A stretch of DNA of 64,000 nt from Reinekea blandensis MED297 (GCF_000153185.1 NZ_CH724152.1:477116-541115), one strand, 5' to 3'. Shown: positions 19,015 through 29,308, counted from the first letter of the stretch. Notes: generated from the sequence alone by a model not told the origin. Numbers and translations: made by a program.

Positions 19015-19944
19015 TCAAGACTCATCGGTGTCGATTTCCGTGAGTTGTTTACGGCTGACAAATTCGCGTCGTTGCCCACTGAACGGGTCGATAAACGCCA
19101 GCTTCTTCGCCAGCAGTTGCAGCGGCCGGGAAAAGTCATCCGGTGACGGATCCTGCGCAACCGGGTACCAGATGTCATTGACAATGCCGGCCCCTAAATG
19201 CGCCATCTGACAACGCAGCTGATGTTTCCGGCCACTGCTCGGGCGCAGTTCATAGAGATCACCGGTGGAGTGGCGCGCCAGCCGTTTTGCCGAAGTGTGA
19301 CTGTTTGGTGGCGCGTCCAGCACCCGGACAAACATGTTGTCGGTGTTTTCTTTCAGGTGCAGATTAATCTCGAACTGCTCTGGCAGCTCCGGGTTGGGAT
19401 GGCAAAGCGCATGATAGGTTTTTTCAACTTCCCGGCGCAGAAAAAGACTTTGGTAGGCCTCGCGTACCGCTCGTTGCTTGGTGAGCAGCAGGACACCCGC
19501 AGTCGCCCGGTCGAGCCGATGAGCCGGCGTGATCGCCATGTTGCCGGTGCGATTGCGCAAACGGGTGGTGACCGTATGCTTCATGAACTGCCCAACCGGG
19601 GTCGTCGACAGAAAGTGCGGTTTATCGACCACCAGAATCTGTTCGTCTTCATACAGTATGTCGGCGTCGAAAGGGATATCCGGCTCGTTCGGGTTTTCCC
19701 GGAAGTACCAGAAACGCTGACCGGGAATCAGGGGCGCATCGACCGGAACCGGTGAGCCGTCGTCGTAATATACCCGACCGGCGGCAATTTTAGCGGCCAG
19801 GGCTTGCGGGTTCAGATGCGGAAAGCGCGCGACAAAAAATTCCGTGACCGTTTGCCAGGGAATTTCGGTTGGCGTCACCAGTAACGAAGAGGCCACGCCG
19901 TGAAGTGTCTGAGACGACATGTACAGATGATCAGGTCGTTTCAT
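19015..19944 (-). CDS. RluA-family pseudouridine synthase
   Basis: 309 residues. The catalytic motif HRLDRATAGVLL holds the nucleophilic Asp, and KTYHALC plus GRKHQLRCQMAHLG complete the RluA-type pattern. An N-terminal ~90-residue extension resembles an S4-like region. It isomerises uridine to pseudouridine in tRNA or rRNA; the target site cannot be assigned from sequence. It is a single gene, 75 bp downstream of dgt on the same strand. Confidence 0.9.
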   Translation of the reverse strand: MKRPDHLYMSSQTLHGVASSLLVTPTEIPWQTVTEFFVARFPHLNPQALAAKIAAGRVYYDDGSPVPVDAPLIPGQRFWYFRENPNEPDIPFDADILYEDEQILVVDKPHFLSTTPVGQFMKHTVTTRLRNRTGNMAITPAHRLDRATAGVLLLTKQRAVREAYQSLFLRREVEKTYHALCHPNPELPEQFEINLHLKENTDNMFVRVLDAPPNSHTSAKRLARHSTGDLYELRPSSGRKHQLRCQMAHLGAGIVNDIWYPVAQDPSPDDFSRPLQLLAKKLAFIDPFSGQRREFVSRKQLTEIDTDES

Positions 19945-20020
19945 ATGAGATTGTCTTCCAGTACCTAACGAAAGAGCGCCAGTTTACTGCCTATGTTCGC
20001 TGGTTGAAACGGCTGGCGGG

Positions 20021-21349
20021 TCAGCCCGGGCTGGAAATCTGACGGGCCAGATAAGAAGCGTAGTTATCGGTCATGCCCGCGATGTTATCAACCATGCGTT
20101 GGTAGATTTCATACTGACTCATCTGCGGTCCGGGCGCTTCGCCGGACATCAGATCGAAGACGCGTTTGGTGCGGTAAGACAACTGCTTGGCATCGCGTTT
20201 CTGATGAAACTCGAAGCCGGCCTCAATGAAGGTTTCAAGCAACGTCGACAACACGGTGTAAGCACCGATTTCGGTTTCGGTTTTCTGCACATCCATGAAG
20301 ACTTTGTTGAAGGCCAGGTCTTTGGCACGGCCGATGCCATTGCGGATCTGGTCCGGGCAGGAAGCGATCAGGTCGCCCTGGAACTGACCGGAGAGAATGC
20401 TGTCCATCTCCCGGACAAAGGTGGCGACCACCGCATCGACAATGCAGCCAATGGTTTTGCTGCGCAACGCCGATAGTTGCCGCGCCGCAGAAACGTTACC
20501 GCTGTCATCCAGCGCCAGCACTTTGGTGCCCTGAATGTCGAGAAAGATTTCCTCGACGTCGGCAAACTCGATGATGCTCAGCTCGACGGCATCTTCCAAA
20601 TCGATCAGCGCATAACAGATGTCATCGGCCGCTTCCATCAAATAGCTCAGCGGGTGTCTGGCAAAGCGATGTTCATCGATGCGAATGAGCCCGAGTTTAT
20701 GACCCAGTTCCTGCAGAATGCGTTCTTCACTCTGGAAGCAACTGAACTTGCCTTTGTGGTTCGCGCCACTCGCAGTCCACGGATACTTCAACGACGCACC
20801 GAGCGTCGGGAAGGTTAATCGCAAGCCGCCATTGTTCAGGTGGTACTCGGTTTGCGCGAGCGTTCGAAAGCCCTGCGCATTGCCTTCGAACATTTCGAAA
20901 TCACGTTTTTGTGCATCGGTCAGACCAGACAGATACTTTTGATTGTCCGGTCGTTTGAACCAATCCTGAATAGCGTACTCGCCTGCGTGCCCAAACGGTG
21001 GGTTGCCAATGTCGTGCGCCAGACAGGCCGCTTGCACAATGATGCCGAGATCATCCGGTTGAAACCCCGGCGGTAGTTGATCGCGAATGGTTTCCCCGAC
21101 TCGAATGCCCAGGCTGCGACCGACACTGCCGACTTCCATCGAATGGATCAGGCGATTGTGAATGTGGTCGTACTTAGCCAGCGGATGCACCTGGGTTTTA
21201 CCACCGAGCTTGCGAAACGCGCCCGAAAACACAATGCGATCGTGATCTTTGTGAAAATGACTGCGACCCATGTCTTCATGACCCAGGCGTTCATGGCCGT
21301 GTCGTTCGGTTGTCAGTAGCTGGTGCCAGTTCATCCGTTCGGTTGTCAT
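20021..21349 (-). CDS. dgt: Deoxyguanosinetriphosphate triphosphohydrolase
   Basis: 442 residues of the HD superfamily. RSHFHKDHDRIVFSGAFRKLGGKTQV and the metal-binding CLAHDIGNPPFGHAGE are diagnostic of dGTPases, which hydrolyse dNTPs to nucleoside and triphosphate. The length fits the type 2 dGTPases. The start could also be the next in-frame ATG five codons in; neither has a strong ribosome-binding site. Confidence 0.93.
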   Translation of the reverse strand: MTTERMNWHQLLTTERHGHERLGHEDMGRSHFHKDHDRIVFSGAFRKLGGKTQVHPLAKYDHIHNRLIHSMEVGSVGRSLGIRVGETIRDQLPPGFQPDDLGIIVQAACLAHDIGNPPFGHAGEYAIQDWFKRPDNQKYLSGLTDAQKRDFEMFEGNAQGFRTLAQTEYHLNNGGLRLTFPTLGASLKYPWTASGANHKGKFSCFQSEERILQELGHKLGLIRIDEHRFARHPLSYLMEAADDICYALIDLEDAVELSIIEFADVEEIFLDIQGTKVLALDDSGNVSAARQLSALRSKTIGCIVDAVVATFVREMDSILSGQFQGDLIASCPDQIRNGIGRAKDLAFNKVFMDVQKTETEIGAYTVLSTLLETFIEAGFEFHQKRDAKQLSYRTKRVFDLMSGEAPGPQMSQYEIYQRMVDNIAGMTDNYASYLARQISSPG

Positions 21350-21396
21350 GGGGCGGGTGTCCGTCTGTTTGCGTGAATGTCTGAATCGAGGACAGT

Positions 21397-23709
21397 TTAA
21401 AGCGCCTGAAGGGCGGTTGCCAGCGCATCCAGTGTGACCGGCTTGCTCAGATGCCCATCCATTCCTGACGCCAGTATCTCATCACCATAGGTTTCAAGCG
21501 AATGTGCGGTTACTGCCAGAATCGGAATCGGTGACACATGTTTGGCGACTTCAATCTCGCGGATTTTTCGCGTTGCGGTAAAACCGTCCATTTGCGGCAT
21601 TTCGCAATCCATAAGGATGACGTCGTACTGCTCGAAGTGTTCAAAGTATTCACTGACCACCTGTGTGCCATCGCAGGTTTCGGTGACCTGATGACCCAGC
21701 CGTTTTAACAAGCCTGTTAAAACGGTGCGATTGACCGGGTTGTCATCGGCAATCAATATCCGGAGCGTACGGACTTCTGCAGCCTGCGACGGTTCTTTAT
21801 CTGTGAACGGCGGATCAACAATGCGGGTAGGAACCAACAGTTGAACCGTGGTGCCCTGGCCTTCTGTTGATTCCAGTGAAAGGTGACCCTCCATCAAGTC
21901 GACCAGTGACTGTGCGATGTGCAAACCAAGACCGGTGCCTTTGCGTTCTTCTTCTGCATCCTGGCGTACCTGAACGTAGGGTTGAAACAGACTTTTCAGA
22001 TGCGTTTCTGGAATGCCCCGACCGGTATCGTCGATTTGAATGGACAGACTTGGATGACGATAGTCAGCGGTCATCCGGACCTGGCCCTGGTCGGTGTACT
22101 TAATGGCGTTGCCGACAATGTTGAGCAACACCTGTCGCAAACGAACCGGGTCCAGCTCTACCCAGTCGGGCACATGGTCGCTTACCGTCAGTTCGTATTG
22201 AAGTTTCTTCTGTTTAATCTGGCTATTGAGAATCTGGAACACCTGACCCATCAGTTTACGTAGATCCACCGGTTCCGGGCGTAACCGTATTCGTCCGGTT
22301 TCCAGCCGGGATAAATCCAGCAAATCGTTAATGATGGTCAGCAGTGTTGTCCCACTGTGGAAAATTACGTCGTTGAGGTGATGCGCTTCTTTGCCATGCA
22401 GGTGCGCTTCCAAGAGCTGGCTGGTACCGATGATGCCATTCATCGGCGTACGGATTTCATGCGAGACCTGTGCGATCAGGTTCGATTTCGCCTCACTTTC
22501 CGCACGCGCCTGTTTGCGACTGTTGAACAGCTCCCGCATGCGCAAACCCACTGACCAGGTCAACACCAGATTGTGCGCCGCAAAGGCAATTTTCAGATAG
22601 ATCCACAGCATGGACACATCGGCGCGGATGACTCCGAAGGTGGCCAGCGTGACGATGGCGGTCAGTAAACTCCATAGCGACCAGGCGAGAAAAAATGACA
22701 GGGCATAGGGCGACTGTTGATGCCGGTGCTGATGCAAAGAAATCAGTGGGATGACAACAAACGTCAGGATCGCCAACAGCGAACCCAGCGGCAAGATCGG
22801 AAACGCTTTCGAAACCATGCGCCCGGCAATAAAAGACGCCCCGAGGATCATGATGGCATACATGAGCCAGCGAGCACGCGAACGATTCAGACTCAGGTAC
22901 GTCAGCGTGAAAAAAGCCGACGAAATACTGATCAGTGCAATGCTGCTTTGCCCAATCAGGTAAGCAAGGGACGACGAGTAGCGAAACAGGCTGTAGGTGT
23001 ACCCTTCGGCATAGAGAAAAAACAAAAACGCCGAGCCGACGAAGGCAACGTAGCCTAAGTGGCTGAGATCGCGACTGGACAGAAACAGACCCAGATGTAA
23101 CGTCAGGAAGGCGATGTAGATGCCGTAAAACAGCCACTCAATCATGCCGTCCTGGCGGAATTCGATCATCGCCTGCTCGGCCGGGTACAATCTTCCATTC
23201 ACATCGAGGTAACCGACATGTTCAATCTTCACCAGCAGTACAAGAGATTGGCCGTTGGTGTCCGGCAGGGGCGTGTTCAGTTGCGGCAGTGGCAGGTGCC
23301 GACTGTCCTCGTAAGGGCGTGCCGCGCCGATAGTAAAGGTGTCGATAATGCCTTCTGGCGTCAGCCACCATCCGGAAACGTGATTAATACCGCGATTGTT
23401 GAACACAATATACCAGCGTTGAATATCACTGCGGTTGTTCAGCGATAGTTTCAGCCAGTGTGCACCTTCGGTCATGCCCACACTGCCGGCCGGATTGTCG
23501 ATGGGTTGCCAATCGCTGTCCGTTCGCTGCAATGCCTGTTCGATTGAGGTGATTTCGATATCGGGGTTCAGTACCTGCCAGGCACCATTGATCGGAACCG
23601 GGCGATCTTCCAATAGCAATTCCTGACTCCACGCAGGTGAGAGCAGCAGGCAGAAGAGTGCCAATCCAAGGAGCAGAAATTGTCGGTTTTGCCCGGTTTT
23701 TGAATCCAT
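21397..23709 (-). CDS. Hybrid sensor histidine kinase with 7TMR-DISM sensor
   Basis: 770 residues. A signal peptide (1-28) is followed by a periplasmic 7TMR-DISMED2-type beta domain (about 35-175) and a seven-helix membrane region (about 190-390). The HisKA domain has the phospho-His at about 417 (VSHEIRTPMNGIIG). An HATPase follows with its N box near 530 (LLNIVGNAIKY) and G boxes (DDTGRGIP, GTGLGL). The C-terminal receiver carries the phospho-Asp near 701 (VILMDCEMPQMDGF). It probably senses an extracellular ligand; the output partner is not encoded nearby. It is divergent from radA. Confidence 0.95.
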   Translation of the reverse strand: MDSKTGQNRQFLLLGLALFCLLLSPAWSQELLLEDRPVPINGAWQVLNPDIEITSIEQALQRTDSDWQPIDNPAGSVGMTEGAHWLKLSLNNRSDIQRWYIVFNNRGINHVSGWWLTPEGIIDTFTIGAARPYEDSRHLPLPQLNTPLPDTNGQSLVLLVKIEHVGYLDVNGRLYPAEQAMIEFRQDGMIEWLFYGIYIAFLTLHLGLFLSSRDLSHLGYVAFVGSAFLFFLYAEGYTYSLFRYSSSLAYLIGQSSIALISISSAFFTLTYLSLNRSRARWLMYAIMILGASFIAGRMVSKAFPILPLGSLLAILTFVVIPLISLHQHRHQQSPYALSFFLAWSLWSLLTAIVTLATFGVIRADVSMLWIYLKIAFAAHNLVLTWSVGLRMRELFNSRKQARAESEAKSNLIAQVSHEIRTPMNGIIGTSQLLEAHLHGKEAHHLNDVIFHSGTTLLTIINDLLDLSRLETGRIRLRPEPVDLRKLMGQVFQILNSQIKQKKLQYELTVSDHVPDWVELDPVRLRQVLLNIVGNAIKYTDQGQVRMTADYRHPSLSIQIDDTGRGIPETHLKSLFQPYVQVRQDAEEERKGTGLGLHIAQSLVDLMEGHLSLESTEGQGTTVQLLVPTRIVDPPFTDKEPSQAAEVRTLRILIADDNPVNRTVLTGLLKRLGHQVTETCDGTQVVSEYFEHFEQYDVILMDCEMPQMDGFTATRKIREIEVAKHVSPIPILAVTAHSLETYGDEILASGMDGHLSKPVTLDALATALQAL

Positions 23710-23795
23710 TAACTCAGTATAGCAACGACTTTGGCGGTTGCGCTTGAAGTGCGCTTTCGATATAACAACCGCACGATTTACTGGACGGATGCACA

Positions 23796-25181
23796 GTGGC
23801 TAAAACCAAGATTCAATTTGTCTGTACCGATTGCGGTGCCGAGTTTTCCAAATGGCAGGGGCAATGCACGGAATGCAAAGCCTGGAACACGCTGAAAGAG
23901 TTCAAAGAAGCCAAAGGGCCGGCTAACCGTCCGGATTTTCAGCAGGATGCCCGCTTTAAAGGGTATGCCGGCACTCACTCCAAGGTACAGTCATTGAGCG
24001 ATGTGAATCTCGATGAGCAGGCGCGCCTGGTGACGGGGATCGGTGAGTTTGACCGGGTCCTGGGTGGTGGTCTGGTGAACGGCAGTGCCGTGCTGATTGG
24101 CGGGCATCCGGGGGCTGGTAAAAGTACGCTGCTGTTGCAAACACTCTGTCATCTCGCCAAACAGCAGTCGGTGCTGTACGTGACCGGTGAGGAATCGGTA
24201 CAGCAGGTAGCACTGCGGGCCAAGCGCCTGAACTTACCACGGGATGACTTAAAAATTCTTTCCGAAACCAGTGTCGAAGCCATCACTGAAGTATCTAAAG
24301 AGCTCACGCCGCGCATTCTGGTGATCGACTCCATTCAGGTCATGCACGCGCCGGACATCGAAAGTGCGCCGGGCAGTGTCTCTCAGGTGCGCGAGTCTGC
24401 GGCCTGGTTGACCCGGTTTGCCAAACAAACCGGTACGGTGCTGATCATCGTCGGTCATGTCACCAAAGACGGCTCGCTGGCCGGCCCGAAAGTGCTGGAG
24501 CACATGATCGATGCTTCAGTGATGCTGGAAAGCTCGGGCGATTCCCGCTTTCGCACACTTCGCGCCATTAAAAACCGCTTTGGCGCCGTGAACGAGTTAG
24601 GCGTGTTTGCCATGCTCGACACCGGCTTGAAAGAAGTGAAAAACCCAAGCTCGATCTTTTTAAACCGTTCCGATGAATCCTCCTCCGGCTCAATCGTCAC
24701 CGTCGTCTGGGAAGGCACCCGCCCGTTGCTGATTGAGTTTCAGGCATTGGTCGATGGCACCACCATGGGTCATCCGCGTCGGGTGGCCGTGGGGTTGGAC
24801 ACCAACCGTCTGAACATGATGCTGGCCATTCTGAACCGACACGGTGGCGTCTTTACCGGTGACCAGGATGTCTTCATTAACGTAGTGGGTGGCGTACGGG
24901 TGAACGAAACCGCCGCCGACCTGGCCAGTGTGTTGGCGATTCTGTCGAGCCTGCGCGACAAACCGCTGCCGAGCGATTGGGTGGTATTTGGCGAGATCGG
25001 CCTGAACGGCGAGGTCCGCCCGGTGCCCAACGGCCAGGAACGCATTGTCGAAGCGGCCAAACACGGCTTCCGCAAAGCCATTGTGCCGATCGGGAACAAA
25101 CCCCGGAAGCCAATCGACGGCATTACTATCGTACCGGTTAAAAATCTGGATGAGGCGCTGCAACGGTTGCGGGAGGACTGA
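23796..25181 (+). CDS. radA: DNA repair protein RadA
   Basis: 461 residues. The N-terminal C4 zinc finger (CTDCG...CTECKAWNT) is followed by a RecA-like ATPase with Walker A GGHPGAGKSTLL, the RadA-specific KNRFGAVNELGVF motif, and a C-terminal Lon-like domain. It drives branch migration during homologous recombination. The start is GTG at 23796, which gives the canonical MAKTK N-terminus. It is divergent from the histidine kinase gene with an 86-bp gap. Confidence 0.97.
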   Translation: MAKTKIQFVCTDCGAEFSKWQGQCTECKAWNTLKEFKEAKGPANRPDFQQDARFKGYAGTHSKVQSLSDVNLDEQARLVTGIGEFDRVLGGGLVNGSAVLIGGHPGAGKSTLLLQTLCHLAKQQSVLYVTGEESVQQVALRAKRLNLPRDDLKILSETSVEAITEVSKELTPRILVIDSIQVMHAPDIESAPGSVSQVRESAAWLTRFAKQTGTVLIIVGHVTKDGSLAGPKVLEHMIDASVMLESSGDSRFRTLRAIKNRFGAVNELGVFAMLDTGLKEVKNPSSIFLNRSDESSSGSIVTVVWEGTRPLLIEFQALVDGTTMGHPRRVAVGLDTNRLNMMLAILNRHGGVFTGDQDVFINVVGGVRVNETAADLASVLAILSSLRDKPLPSDWVVFGEIGLNGEVRPVPNGQERIVEAAKHGFRKAIVPIGNKPRKPIDGITIVPVKNLDEALQRLRED

Positions 25182-25274
25182 CCATTCGCATCCTCGGTGC
25201 TCCGTTCGAACTCTACCTCGACGGCAACAGGGCCGGGCGTTAAACTGCCGACTCACCTTCGGACAGTGAACGCC

Positions 25275-26303
25275 ATGGCTACTGTGTCCAACGCCATTCT
25301 ACGAGCGCATTATCAGCAAGCTGAATGCAGCGGGTATTTTCGTGAAGATCGTTTGGTTGATGCCGGCCTGAACCTGCAGGCCGTGCAAAACGGGCAGGGC
25401 CGCAGTTCAGCGGATGCCTTCGCCCGTTGGCTGTCGTTACTGTGGCGGGAGAACGACGACGAGTCCGGTGGTTTTTTACCGCAACCGGTAAAAAGCGGGA
25501 CGTTCGCCATGAGCATGCACGCCATCATTACCGCCGGGAACCTGCGTCGTGCCTTGCTGCGCAGCAGTCAGTTCTATCGGTTGGTCAATCCGCATCTGGT
25601 GGTGGATCTTCAGGAGCAGGGCGAAGAAGCGCATCTGGTGTTTCGCCTGGGGCCGGAAGGCGAGCCATCGCACCCGGTGTTCTACGATGCTCTTATCGTG
25701 CTCTGGCTGCGATGGTCGAGTTGGATCATCGACCAGCCTTTGTTGCTGGAACGGGTCAATGTAGCCTTTGATACACCCGAGTACGGCGATGAATATCCCT
25801 ATATGTATCAGTGCCCGGTCTACGTGAATCAATCGGATTGTCGGGTGATTCTGGCAAAACGCTATCTCGACCAACCGCTGGCGCGCTCGCCGGCCGATCT
25901 GGCGGACTTCCTCAGCTTGGCACCGGGCAATCTGCTGGTGCAGTTTCAGCCGCAGGACAGCGTTTCGGCTTCGGTGTTGTCGTTGTTTTCGGAACACGGC
26001 GAGGCGCTAACCGATCAGCAATGGGTTGCCGAGCATCTGGCGGTGTCCGGTGCGACGTTGCGGCGACAGTTAAAACGCGAAGGCACATCGTTTCAGCAGT
26101 TAAAAGATCAGTGGCGGCGTAAAGAAGCCTATCGTCTGCTTAAGCATTCCACGCTGACCTTACCTGACATCAGCACACAGCTGGGTTATTCCGAACTCAG
26201 TGCCTTTTCCCGTGCTTTCAAAACCTGGACCGGACGATCGCCGCGCAGTGTCCGCGATCATCATTCTGCACCGGTTGGCTCGGGTGACCGCGAACCCAGA
26301 TAG
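25275..26303 (+). CDS. AraC-family regulator (OruR/ArgR-like architecture)
   Basis: 342 residues. An N-terminal Arabinose_bd-type domain (about 20-210) is followed by a C-terminal AraC double HTH (QWVAEHLAVSGATLRRQLKREGTSFQQLK and LTLPDISTQLGYSELSAFSRAFKTWTG). This architecture is typical of regulators such as OruR and FadR-like activators of catabolic genes. I use the ATG at 25275; an in-frame GTG at 25197 would add 26 unlikely residues. It is convergent with the HD-GYP gene, overlapping it by 43 bp. Its targets are unknown. Confidence 0.88.
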   Translation: MATVSNAILRAHYQQAECSGYFREDRLVDAGLNLQAVQNGQGRSSADAFARWLSLLWRENDDESGGFLPQPVKSGTFAMSMHAIITAGNLRRALLRSSQFYRLVNPHLVVDLQEQGEEAHLVFRLGPEGEPSHPVFYDALIVLWLRWSSWIIDQPLLLERVNVAFDTPEYGDEYPYMYQCPVYVNQSDCRVILAKRYLDQPLARSPADLADFLSLAPGNLLVQFQPQDSVSASVLSLFSEHGEALTDQQWVAEHLAVSGATLRRQLKREGTSFQQLKDQWRRKEAYRLLKHSTLTLPDISTQLGYSELSAFSRAFKTWTGRSPRSVRDHHSAPVGSGDREPR

Positions 26304-28660
26304 TCGTTGATGTTAATGGCATCAATCTGCTCCGGTCGCAGGTAGGTTTGCGCATATTGCCGGTACAGTCCACTGGTCAGTAAAAACTCAAACGAATCGC
26401 GATCAATGTGCTGTTCTTCGACCATTGAAGACAGAATACTCAACGTCTGGCTCAGTGTTTTCCCCGTTTTATAGGGTCGGTCGCTTGCCGTCAGCGCTTC
26501 GAACACATCAGCCAGCGCCAGCATCCGTTCAGGGATCGACAGTTCCTCGCCCTGCAATTGCCGTGGGTAACCACGACCGTCCATACGTTCGTGGTGCGTA
26601 GACGCGTAGCGGGGCACATTAGAGAGTTCTTTCGGGAACGGCAGCGCTTCGAGCATGCGGATGGTACTGATGATGTGTTCGTTGATTTTAAAGCGTTCTT
26701 CGGCCGTCAGCGTGCCGTAACTGACCAGCAGATTGTGCAGCTCCCCACGGTTGTATAAGTCTTTGGGCACGTTCATACGAATGCCCAGACGCGTCATGTA
26801 GTCGGTGCTGTGTTCACGCGCTATGCGATGTTCTGGCGCATCCCGGAGCAGGTTTTCCCAAACCGGTAACGATTCGGGCGGTGGCGGGAAGCGTTTGGCT
26901 TCCTGATGCGACAGACCAAGGCGGTCGTCAAAGTGTCGCAGCCAGGGCGTTTGCGCCAGTTCCTGCAAGCGTTCCTGCTTGTCTTCACTCATAAACTCAC
27001 TGCCGATGTTGCACTCCGCGATGAACGCGAAATCGTCGGTGAGCTGCTGTTGCCGTTGCCGGCATTCCTCTTGCCATTGTGCACGTTGGTCTGGTGCTTT
27101 CAGGCACTGTTGCAGGTAATGAATCTCGGCATCCCGCCACAGCACTTCGAAGCGTGTGCGGATTTCATGGATGCGGTTGTGAATGGTTTCCAGCTTGGTG
27201 GCTTTATCGACGACAAATTCCGGCGTGGTGACTTTACCGCAGTCGTGTAACCAGGCGGCCACCCGCAGTTCCCGCCAGGCCTCTTCGCCACGCACGTGAA
27301 AATCTTTAAACGGCCCGGTGGTGGCCTGGTCGGCCGACTTAACCAGTTGCAACGCCAGTTCCGGAACGCGGGCACAATGCCCACCGGTGTAAGGCGACTT
27401 CTGGTCAATGGCCTCGGCAATGAGTTGGATAAACGCATCCAGCAGATCACGTTGATCCTGCTCTTGCTTCTTGATGGTCTTCACCATGTTGATGATCGAC
27501 TCGGACAGTTCATCGATTTCAACAATGTGCGAACGAACGCGGCGGACTTTTACATCGCGACGTTCGCGGATTTTTTCGTTCTCGGCCGCAAGCTCCCGTA
27601 CCGGCCGAACAATCGGGTAAGCAAACGCCCAGGACAATGGCAGAATTAACGCCAGCAGCCCGGCGCTGACGGCCAGTGACACGCGTAAACGCGCCAGGAA
27701 GGGTTCATTCACGACGCGTTCGGACACCAAAACGCCAAAGTATCGTGGCTGGCGGGTATTCACCGCCGGAATATCACTGACATAAGCAAAGTAAGGGGTG
27801 CCGTCGATGGTGACAGGCTGCAGACCGGTTTCGCCATTACCGGCCATGTCGACCAGCAGCGCCGCCGGGTCCGGGCCGGCCTCCGGACCTTCATCGGTCC
27901 GCGCCAGCATCTGGCCGTCCTGTTGGAAAATAAACGCATCCCCGTTTCGGCCTTCAAAGCCCTGATCCCGAAGGAAGTCCGACAGCGACGGCAGCAGAAG
28001 GTCGATCCCCAGTACAGAGCGTTGATCCGGCAGTAGGGTCGACAGAGTGACGCCGGGTGTCTGGAGTTGCGCAAAACGGTAAGGCTCAGTCTGATACAGC
28101 CGGTTTTCATTGTTCGCGAGGCGATACCAGGTGCGCAGCCGAGGATCATAGTTGGTCGGTTCGTCGCGTGTGTTAAGTCGATTGAACTCGGCATCGTAAT
28201 GCTGAAACTCACGGACGCGCCCGGTGGGCGTATCGAAGACGCGGACTTCCACCCATTGATCGGTCGGCCCGGCGTTTAACGCTTTACGCGCCATAGCACT
28301 GGCATCGAGATTAATCAGCTCGTAAAAATCCCCCGTGCTGCGGCCAATATAGAGCCCGTAAAACACCGGGTTTTGTGCCAGCGCCTTGGCAAACAACCGA
28401 CGAGTAGTAATCGATTCGTTCGGGTCAGTCAACGCGGGGAACTCAGCAATTAACCTGACGGTATCGGCACTTTGCCGTTCCAGATTAGTCAGTCTCGACA
28501 CCACCGCCGATGCGGTTTGGGTGTAATTGTTGCGGGCCGCCGACAACGCCTGCCGTTGCCCGAAATAGTATTGAAGGCCAATGGCCATGCCGGACAAGAC
28601 CAGTGTGACCAGCATGAAAACCGAGACGGTGGTGAGCTGAATGCTGAAACGATAGTTCAT
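26261..28660 (-). CDS. Cache-sensor HD-GYP-type phosphohydrolase
   Basis: About 799 residues. TM helix 1 (about 5-28), a periplasmic dCache-like domain, TM helix 2 (about 325-345) and a HAMP-like linker lead to an HD-GYP domain. The HD pair is in WLHDCGK (about 472) and the GYP signature in HHERMDGRGYP (about 690), followed by ALADVFEALTASDRPYK. About 215 residues separate these motifs, against about 65 in the neighbouring HD-GYP gene at 59 kb, so a ~150-residue insertion splits the domain. The likely role is c-di-GMP hydrolysis in response to a periplasmic ligand. The start may instead be a TTG at 28672; neither site has a good ribosome-binding site. Confidence 0.9.
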   Translation of the reverse strand: MNYRFSIQLTTVSVFMLVTLVLSGMAIGLQYYFGQRQALSAARNNYTQTASAVVSRLTNLERQSADTVRLIAEFPALTDPNESITTRRLFAKALAQNPVFYGLYIGRSTGDFYELINLDASAMARKALNAGPTDQWVEVRVFDTPTGRVREFQHYDAEFNRLNTRDEPTNYDPRLRTWYRLANNENRLYQTEPYRFAQLQTPGVTLSTLLPDQRSVLGIDLLLPSLSDFLRDQGFEGRNGDAFIFQQDGQMLARTDEGPEAGPDPAALLVDMAGNGETGLQPVTIDGTPYFAYVSDIPAVNTRQPRYFGVLVSERVVNEPFLARLRVSLAVSAGLLALILPLSWAFAYPIVRPVRELAAENEKIRERRDVKVRRVRSHIVEIDELSESIINMVKTIKKQEQDQRDLLDAFIQLIAEAIDQKSPYTGGHCARVPELALQLVKSADQATTGPFKDFHVRGEEAWRELRVAAWLHDCGKVTTPEFVVDKATKLETIHNRIHEIRTRFEVLWRDAEIHYLQQCLKAPDQRAQWQEECRQRQQQLTDDFAFIAECNIGSEFMSEDKQERLQELAQTPWLRHFDDRLGLSHQEAKRFPPPPESLPVWENLLRDAPEHRIAREHSTDYMTRLGIRMNVPKDLYNRGELHNLLVSYGTLTAEERFKINEHIISTIRMLEALPFPKELSNVPRYASTHHERMDGRGYPRQLQGEELSIPERMLALADVFEALTASDRPYKTGKTLSQTLSILSSMVEEQHIDRDSFEFLLTSGLYRQYAQTYLRPEQIDAININDYLGSRSPEPTGAE

Positions 28661-28801
28661 CGTTCGTGCCAATTTGAACAGGTTTCTAAGAGTTTAGTGT
28701 TAAATTTTGAAATTTCCCGGAAGATCGGCAATTTTCTTTCGCTGTTAGGGTTGGCGGGGGCAGGCAGAACGTGAGGGGATGACGCTCGTTTTTATGAACG
28801 C

Positions 28802-29308
28802 CTACCCTTGGAGGCGCGCGACAAACTCGCTTATGCCAGGTATCGAGTGGTTCGGGTCAATATCCTCGTCGACGGGGCAATAAAGCATTCCCTGATAGGG
28901 CATGCCTAAATAGCTAAAGGTCAGCTTGAATACATCTTCAAAGCAGGGTGGCGGGTAATCCCAACTGCCCGTTGCAATCACCGAGCAGTTCAAGCCTTTT
29001 AGCTTCCTACCTAAGTTTTTCTCGATGGTTAGCAGATCGGAAAAACGGTCAAAAAAGATTTTAAGCTGCGCGCTCATCGCGTACCAATACACCGGAGTTA
29101 CAAACACAACATGGTCAAACGAAACCAGTTTCTCAATGAGGGGTAAAAAATCGTCGTGGCGGTTTCGGTGCTCATAGTCGTACACGGAAATGTCGTAATC
29201 ATCTAAGTTAAAGACAGAGACACGGCTCAGCTTTTCAGCGACCAGGTTTGCAAGCTGAACGGTATTGCCCTGTGGCCGGGACGAAGCGATTAGGAATGCT
29301 GTGCTCAA
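28802..29308 (-). CDS. Flavodoxin-fold NAD(P)H-dependent oxidoreductase
   Basis: 168 residues. The N-terminal FMN-phosphate loop ASSRPQGNT and the segment VTPVYWYAMSAQLKIFFDRFSDLL are typical of the NADPH-dependent FMN reductase / NAD(P)H dehydrogenase family. The substrate is unknown. It is the first of a run of small, scattered genes leading into the cassette array, and its composition is somewhat more AT-rich than the operons to its left. No attC site borders it. Confidence 0.85.
   Translation of the reverse strand: MSTAFLIASSRPQGNTVQLANLVAEKLSRVSVFNLDDYDISVYDYEHRNRHDDFLPLIEKLVSFDHVVFVTPVYWYAMSAQLKIFFDRFSDLLTIEKNLGRKLKGLNCSVIATGSWDYPPPCFEDVFKLTFSYLGMPYQGMLYCPVDEDIDPNHSIPGISEFVARLQG

Noticed and set aside
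24048-24090. Possible frameshift or internal start in radA
   Set aside because: The reading frame is continuous with all RadA motifs in order, and alternative frames are shadows.
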